From Gammaproteobacteria bacterium (lineage in GTDB: Bacteria > Pseudomonadota > Gammaproteobacteria > Pseudomonadales > Pseudomonadaceae): a stretch of DNA of 64,000 bases. The stretch covers positions 1-64,000 of the forward strand of contig JAHJXZ010000011.1 in assembly GCA_018827205.1 (NCBI GenBank). Direction: 5' to 3'. Under the pieces are notes generated by a model. That model saw only the letters and a program-made list of their open reading frames with translations, made no database searches and was not told where the DNA came from. Both the position numbers and the translations under genes were made by a program. Shown piece by piece: positions 60,448-64,000 of the stretch; positions within the stretch are counted from its first letter, which is position 1; each line of letters begins with the position of its first letter.

Positions 60448-61608
60448 TCAGGCCTTGAGATTGGCTTTGATCAGGTTGTCGAAGGCACTGCCATCACGGC
60501 GGGTCAAGTTGGGGACATAGCGCGAATAAACCCGGAACAGCATCTCGGTGGTGGTGTGCCCCATCTGCCGGGCGATCCACTCCGGGTTTTCACCAGCCGC
60601 CAACCACAGGGTCGCGGCTGTATGGCGGGTTTGGTAGGGACGCCGCCTGCGCAAACCCAGGTGTCGCAGCAGCGGGTACCACACCCGGTCGTTGATGTTG
60701 CGGTATGCGTGCGGCGTACCTTCGCGGGTGCAGAAGACGAACTGGCCGCTGCCGGTTTTCTCCCGCTGGCCGATGAGTGCCTGGTAAACCGGCTCGGACA
60801 TGTCGATTTCACGCTGTGAGCCGTCGTTCTTGGTGTAATCGAGCTTGCCGCCCACCCAGGTTTCACGGATCAGAATCTGCCGACGCTGAAAGTCGACATA
60901 CTTCCACTGCAAACCATCAACTTCGGCTGTGCGCATTCCGGTGAAGAAGCGCACGGTGTAGTAGTTGCGAAAGTCCTCACGTACGGCACCGAGAATCTGT
61001 AGCACCTCATCCAGGGTGAAGGGTTCCACGTCTGTCTTGGGGACTTTCAGTGATTTGATGTTGAGGTATGGCGAGGTAAACTCGAAGCGGTCAGCTGCCT
61101 CACTAAGGATCATGCGCAATGGCGTCATGATGTGGTTGATTCGCGTCGCTGTCAGACTCTGACCTTTCTGCCCGGGGACTTTGCCGAGTGCCGAGCGGAA
61201 AGACAGAAGCTCTGCTTTGGTGATGGCGCTGACCTCTTTTTTGCCGAACTCAGGCAGCAAGTGCTTATCCAGAGTAAGGCGCACTGTTTTGGCGTGCGTA
61301 TCACGCCACTCGACCCTCATCTCCTCAAACCACAGTTCAGCAAAATCCTTGAACAGTGGTGTTTTCAGCGATGCACAGCCAGCCTGCAGCCTACTGATCT
61401 CCAGTACTTTGCTGCTTTGAGGGAAGTAGGTGGCATAGTCGAAGCTCCCAAGAGTGATTTCTGCTTCGATGCGCTCCAGGATCTTCTGCAGTTTTTTCCG
61501 GTTAGCGGGCGTATCAGGCAGCGTGGTCTGCTCGCGGCAGCGCTGATCGAGGTAGGTGAAGTCAAAGAACAACTTCTCGTTATCGGCGCGGGCACGAATC
61601 TTACCCAT
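60448..61608 (-). CDS. int: tyrosine-family phage integrase
   Basis: The 386-residue protein starts at ATG 61608 (MGKIRARADNEKLFF) with an N-terminal arm-type DNA-binding region of the DUF3596 kind, a SAM-like core-binding domain at about 100-190, and a catalytic domain with Arg in FFTGMRTAEVDGL, TRHTAATLWLAAG, and GHTTTEMLFRVYSRYV. It overlaps the excisionase-like gene by 8 bp. Integrase of this type puts prophages and islands into tRNA genes; it could be the island's own integrase. The tRNA-Arg at the left end is 42 kb away, so the pairing is inferred. Confidence 0.9.
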   Translation of the reverse strand: MGKIRARADNEKLFFDFTYLDQRCREQTTLPDTPANRKKLQKILERIEAEITLGSFDYATYFPQSSKVLEISRLQAGCASLKTPLFKDFAELWFEEMRVEWRDTHAKTVRLTLDKHLLPEFGKKEVSAITKAELLSFRSALGKVPGQKGQSLTATRINHIMTPLRMILSEAADRFEFTSPYLNIKSLKVPKTDVEPFTLDEVLQILGAVREDFRNYYTVRFFTGMRTAEVDGLQWKYVDFQRRQILIRETWVGGKLDYTKNDGSQREIDMSEPVYQALIGQREKTGSGQFVFCTREGTPHAYRNINDRVWYPLLRHLGLRRRRPYQTRHTAATLWLAAGENPEWIARQMGHTTTEMLFRVYSRYVPNLTRRDGSAFDNLIKANLKA

Positions 61609-61834
61609 GGCAGATGCCCCCGCCGGCCATAGGGACCAGCCCGGAAGTCCGCGAGAATTTCTGCATGTCTTCCTCGACGGCTTCCCAGATGAAAAGGATC
61701 TTGCGGCCGCCAAAGGGGCGAAAGTAGTGAATCCCTTCCAGCAGGACTGAATCTTTCAAGCGATTACGGATGGTGCGCGCGTCGTACTTCATGCGCGTGG
61801 CCAGTTCCTCGGTAGTCAGGTATGTGTGAGACAT
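61601..61834 (-). CDS. excisionase / DNA-binding helix-turn-helix protein
   Basis: The 77-residue protein begins SHTYLTTEELATRMKYDART, a winged MerR-like helix seen in excisionases, and contains GIHYFRPFGGRKILF as the wing segment. It overlaps the integrase start and is first in the minus-strand unit, divergent from an XRE gene. It is likely to bend DNA at the attachment site and set the direction of recombination. Confidence 0.8.
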   Translation of the reverse strand: MSHTYLTTEELATRMKYDARTIRNRLKDSVLLEGIHYFRPFGGRKILFIWEAVEEDMQKFSRTSGLVPMAGGGICHG

Positions 61835-61873
61835 GGTTATGCCCTCTCTGCTAAATTGAACGACAGCGGATTC

Positions 61874-61897
61874 TTATGAGCTTATGGATACTCATAA
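61874..61897. repeat. inverted repeat TTATGAG / CTCATAA
   Basis: TTATGAG at 61874-61880 pairs with CTCATAA at 61891-61897, next to the two operators and 40 bp upstream of the excisionase start. It is a probable additional protein-binding site or promoter element for the minus-strand unit. Confidence 0.5.
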
Positions 61898-61914
61898 TGA
61901 TCTCCTGTAGATCA
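61898..61914. promoter_or_regulatory. palindromic operator 1
   Basis: TGATCTCCTGTAGATCA is a 17-bp palindrome. A second copy with two base changes at mirror positions is 52 bp away. Location between the divergent XRE regulator and the excisionase/integrase genes fits a repressor operator. Confidence 0.75.
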
Positions 61915-61949
61915 ATATAACGCTCATTTTGAGCTTTGCAAGATCAAAA

Positions 61950-61966
61950 TGATCTTCTGCAGATCA
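61950..61966. promoter_or_regulatory. palindromic operator 2
   Basis: TGATCTTCTGCAGATCA is a 17-bp palindrome matching operator 1 except at two centre-proximal positions. It ends 17 bp before the XRE start codon, so it should also repress the regulator's own transcription. Confidence 0.75.
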
Positions 61967-61982
61967 TTTTTTGGAGATTAGG

Positions 61983-62195
61983 ATGGTCAAGTGCCATTTA
62001 TCTCGCTTACTGGGCGAGCGGAAACTGAAGATCAGTGACGTGGTCAGGGACACGGGGATCAACCGCGGAACCCTCACGCGGCTCTATCACGAGACCGCGC
62101 AACGGGTGGAACTCAAGGACCTGGAAACGATCTGCCAGTACCTGAACTGCCAGGTGGGGGACTTGCTGGAGCTGCAGGATGATCCGGAGGGCTGA
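61983..62195 (+). CDS. XRE/Cro-type transcriptional regulator
   Basis: The 70-residue protein is a single HTH of the Cro/C1 HTH_26 type (LKISDVVRDTGINRGTLTRLY), ending in LETICQYLNCQVGDLLEL as in short YozG-like regulators. Start ATG 61983 follows GGAGATTAGG. It is divergent from the excisionase-integrase unit with two matching 17-bp palindromes between, so it is likely the switch that keeps excision off and controls itself. Confidence 0.85.
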   Translation: MVKCHLSRLLGERKLKISDVVRDTGINRGTLTRLYHETAQRVELKDLETICQYLNCQVGDLLELQDDPEG

Positions 62196-62206
62196 ACGCC
62201 CTCCGG
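62184..62206. terminator. hairpin between convergent XRE and recombinase genes
   Basis: CCGGAGGGC / GCCCTCCGG forms a perfect 9-bp stem with loop TGAAC holding the XRE stop. No T run follows on either side, so it may be a weak or Rho-assisted terminator for both convergent genes. Confidence 0.4.
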
Positions 62207-62212
62207 ACTTGG

Positions 62213-64000
62213 TCAGGCGCGGAAATGCCAGTCGATGGAAGCCATCAGCATCAGATAGCGCAAGGCAGCACCGGGGTGATGGTTCTGCTTGGCTTGATCC
62301 TTCAACTCAAGCTTCGCCCTGATCCCCAGGTGTAGGTTCGCTACATCGTTGCTCTCTGGCGCGTGCTGACTGAACGGCCGGCGAATACTCCCAAGTTGCT
62401 GGCGCCAGTAGGACTTGGTTGTCCTCGGCTTGTTGGTGTCATAAATGATCAGCTCAATAGATTGAGTCGGAACACCTATCGCACTGAGCAGCCACAAATA
62501 GTCCTGTGCATGGTCTTCGTCACGATCACGCTGGAATCGCAGCGTGGTTTCCGTCTTCCAACAGCGCTCAACAAAATCATCAATAACACGCTGGGCGCGA
62601 TCGCTGTCGGGGCCTTCGAACAGGTCGTAGAGGCGCTGTGCATAGTCGATCACCCCTTCACGCGCTCCATGCTTTGGCGGCGATGGCGACAGCGACAGCG
62701 ATGCTTTTGCGTGCAGAGCAGGTTGCAGCCTGTGTTTAGGGCTTGCGCCGCGGGCTCCTGGGCGCTGCCGCATATCGCGGATACAGCGTGCCCGCTCCAG
62801 AATCATTTCGCGCTCTTCGGCAGAGAACTCGACCCAATCAAGGTTGACCTCGCGGCCTGTCTGCTCTACATATGAGGCATACGCCAGCATCGACTCGATA
62901 GCTTGAATTCGCCTCATCGCCCAGTTTTGATCCACCTGCTGAGCCTGAACTGGATGTGATTTTTTCCGAGCACGACGGATGTCTTTGAGCGGCTTTATGC
63001 GGCCAATGACGTCGAGCAGCACACCGCAGTCAACTGAAATGCCATCAACATACTCAGCTTTTTTGGTGGGCTGGCTGACGCCACCTATATGAGCAACGTT
63101 TGCAGCGTTGAATAGCCAATTTTGGGGGTTCCATTGCCACATCATGGCCATGACCTGCGGCAGGCTGTGAATGTAATGCAGCAGCGTAGTTTTTGGGCTG
63201 CCATGCCCAAGAATGGCGCTGACAATATGAACGATTTTCCGGGTAGGGCCGTCTGTGGGCAGCATTGCTTTGCGCAATCTGAGGTCATCCCTCAGCCAGC
63301 GGACTGTCAGGGGTAGATCATGGAAAATCAGCTCGGGTGAGAGGCGGTTATGCGCCGCCATCAGTTTGAAAAACAGCCATGTTGCGCAGGAATGTCGCAG
63401 GTGGTGGTAGTGCAGGAACTCAGAGCCAGTCACTGCGCGCATACAGTTATGCAGGGCCGGGAACAGAGCGCTTTCGCTGATCCATTGAGTTTTCAACTGC
63501 GGGATACAGAACAGGAAATCCGAGGTTGGATTGATGCGTTCCTCAGCCCGCCGCTCTCGATACCAGTTGATCAGCAGCGTGAGCTCATCGGGTTCGAGGA
63601 CCTCTCGTAGCGGCAAACGCCGAACGGCATTCAGGGTTTTCAACCCGCGCTGTGCATGGGGGCGAATGAGCAGATCAACCGGCAGCTCTAGTCCGGCCTG
63701 TTCGTCGCTGGATAGTCTGCGCATGTTCGGGTGGCGCGCCTGAATACGTGCTGCGTCCTCTGTCGAATACTCGGGCAAATGCAAATCGCATAGGCGCAGC
63801 TTTAGAGCCTCGTTACGCCGCAACCCCAACCGAAACCCCAGTATCAACAACAGTCTCGCTGCTGTGACCAAGCGCGGCGTACGCAACTCCAGACCGCAGG
63901 TGCCGAGCGTCTGAAGAACAGATTGGTACTGATCCTCGCTGATAATGCGAGCATCCACCCGGGGCACGCCTTTGCCGATGCCTAGAATGGAGTAGGGGCT
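62213..64000 (-). CDS. large tyrosine recombinase (partial, 5' end outside window)
   Basis: The frame is open to the right edge without a stop, and the sequence before the first in-window GTG (63967) continues in frame, so the true start is probably outside. At least 584 residues are visible. The catalytic region has FRLGLRRNEALKL (first Arg), HYHHLRHSCATWLF (HxxR), GHGSPKTTLLHYI (His and Tyr). A long C-terminal half (about 300-580) is unlike ordinary phage integrases. Large recombinases of this kind occur in two- or three-gene sets in transposon-like islands. It faces the XRE gene. Confidence 0.8.
   Translation of the reverse strand, partial: SPYSILGIGKGVPRVDARIISEDQYQSVLQTLGTCGLELRTPRLVTAARLLLILGFRLGLRRNEALKLRLCDLHLPEYSTEDAARIQARHPNMRRLSSDEQAGLELPVDLLIRPHAQRGLKTLNAVRRLPLREVLEPDELTLLINWYRERRAEERINPTSDFLFCIPQLKTQWISESALFPALHNCMRAVTGSEFLHYHHLRHSCATWLFFKLMAAHNRLSPELIFHDLPLTVRWLRDDLRLRKAMLPTDGPTRKIVHIVSAILGHGSPKTTLLHYIHSLPQVMAMMWQWNPQNWLFNAANVAHIGGVSQPTKKAEYVDGISVDCGVLLDVIGRIKPLKDIRRARKKSHPVQAQQVDQNWAMRRIQAIESMLAYASYVEQTGREVNLDWVEFSAEEREMILERARCIRDMRQRPGARGASPKHRLQPALHAKASLSLSPSPPKHGAREGVIDYAQRLYDLFEGPDSDRAQRVIDDFVERCWKTETTLRFQRDRDEDHAQDYLWLLSAIGVPTQSIELIIYDTNKPRTTKSYWRQQLGSIRRPFSQHAPESNDVANLHLGIRAKLELKDQAKQNHHPGAALRYLMLMASIDWHFRA

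Noticed and set aside
1..64000. CRISPR array
   Set aside because: No series of regularly spaced identical repeats was seen; CARF-like domain evidence alone does not imply CRISPR.
18050..64000. Right-hand attachment site copying the tRNA 3' end
   Set aside because: I found no second copy of the T-arm/acceptor sequence of tRNA-Arg in the window, so I do not call a right boundary.

Overview
The window looks like a Pseudomonas chromosome, or that of a close gammaproteobacterial relative. The left flank has high GC with G/C-ending codons, a gabD-gabT pair, a 7TMR-DISM/PAS/GGDEF/EAL protein and a REC-HDOD regulator. A tRNA-Arg(CCG) gene follows, and from it a large defence and mobile-element island runs to the right window edge. 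The genus is an inference from gene content.

Left flank (1-18,049). A compact minus-strand operon holds an ArsS-type radical SAM protein, a sodium/solute symporter, a metallophosphoesterase-like protein with altered metal motifs, a VTT membrane domain fused to a flavin disulfide reductase, and a DUF3047 protein cut by the window edge. Next come a small membrane protein with a BLUF photoreceptor, the c-di-GMP protein, two small lipoproteins, a methyltransferase divergent from a LysR regulator, the REC-HDOD protein, and gabT/gabD. The housekeeping part ends at tRNA-Arg(CCG), which is preceded by a 42-bp copy of its own 5' half.

Defence island (18,050-60,150). Nearly every gene is on the minus strand. 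(a) A seven-gene overlapping operon at 18,880-30,855 encodes a vWA protein, a PP2C phosphatase, a Ser/Thr kinase with a zinc ribbon, a Upf1-like SF1 helicase, a protein with a C-terminal HEPN-like RNxxxH motif, a coiled-coil McrB-like AAA+ GTPase/ATPase, and a DUF2357/McrC-like zinc protein. This is a kinase-phosphatase-vWA (TerY-P type) triad joined to a helicase and McrBC-like machinery, and it is my main candidate for an under-described system. (b) A druH-druE pair (31,098-40,767) matches Druantia type III. (c) A DUF262/HNH (GmrSD-like) protein. (d) A RecD-like helicase with a translationally coupled TPR/OB-fold partner. (e) A stand-alone dynamin/YfjP-like GTPase. (f) A type I restriction-modification operon hsdR-rmuC-hsdM-hsdS with a truncated OLD-like ATPase, preceded by a sigma-54 activator carrying an RtcR/CARF-like sensor domain.

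The two largest operons, (a) and (f), each carry a close match to the sigma-54 -24/-12 promoter (TGGCACGG, with GC at the right distance) immediately upstream of the first gene. The CARF/RtcR-like activator in the same island could therefore switch on both, which suggests an inducible, RNA-damage-sensing defence regulon. This regulatory link is inference from sequence.

Mobility module (60,448-64,000). A tyrosine integrase overlaps an excisionase-like gene. An XRE-type regulator is divergent from them, with two 17-bp palindromic operators between. A second large tyrosine recombinase runs off the right edge. A decayed third integrase lies beside the tRNA at the left end. No copy of the tRNA 3' end was seen to the right, so the island probably extends past base 64,000.
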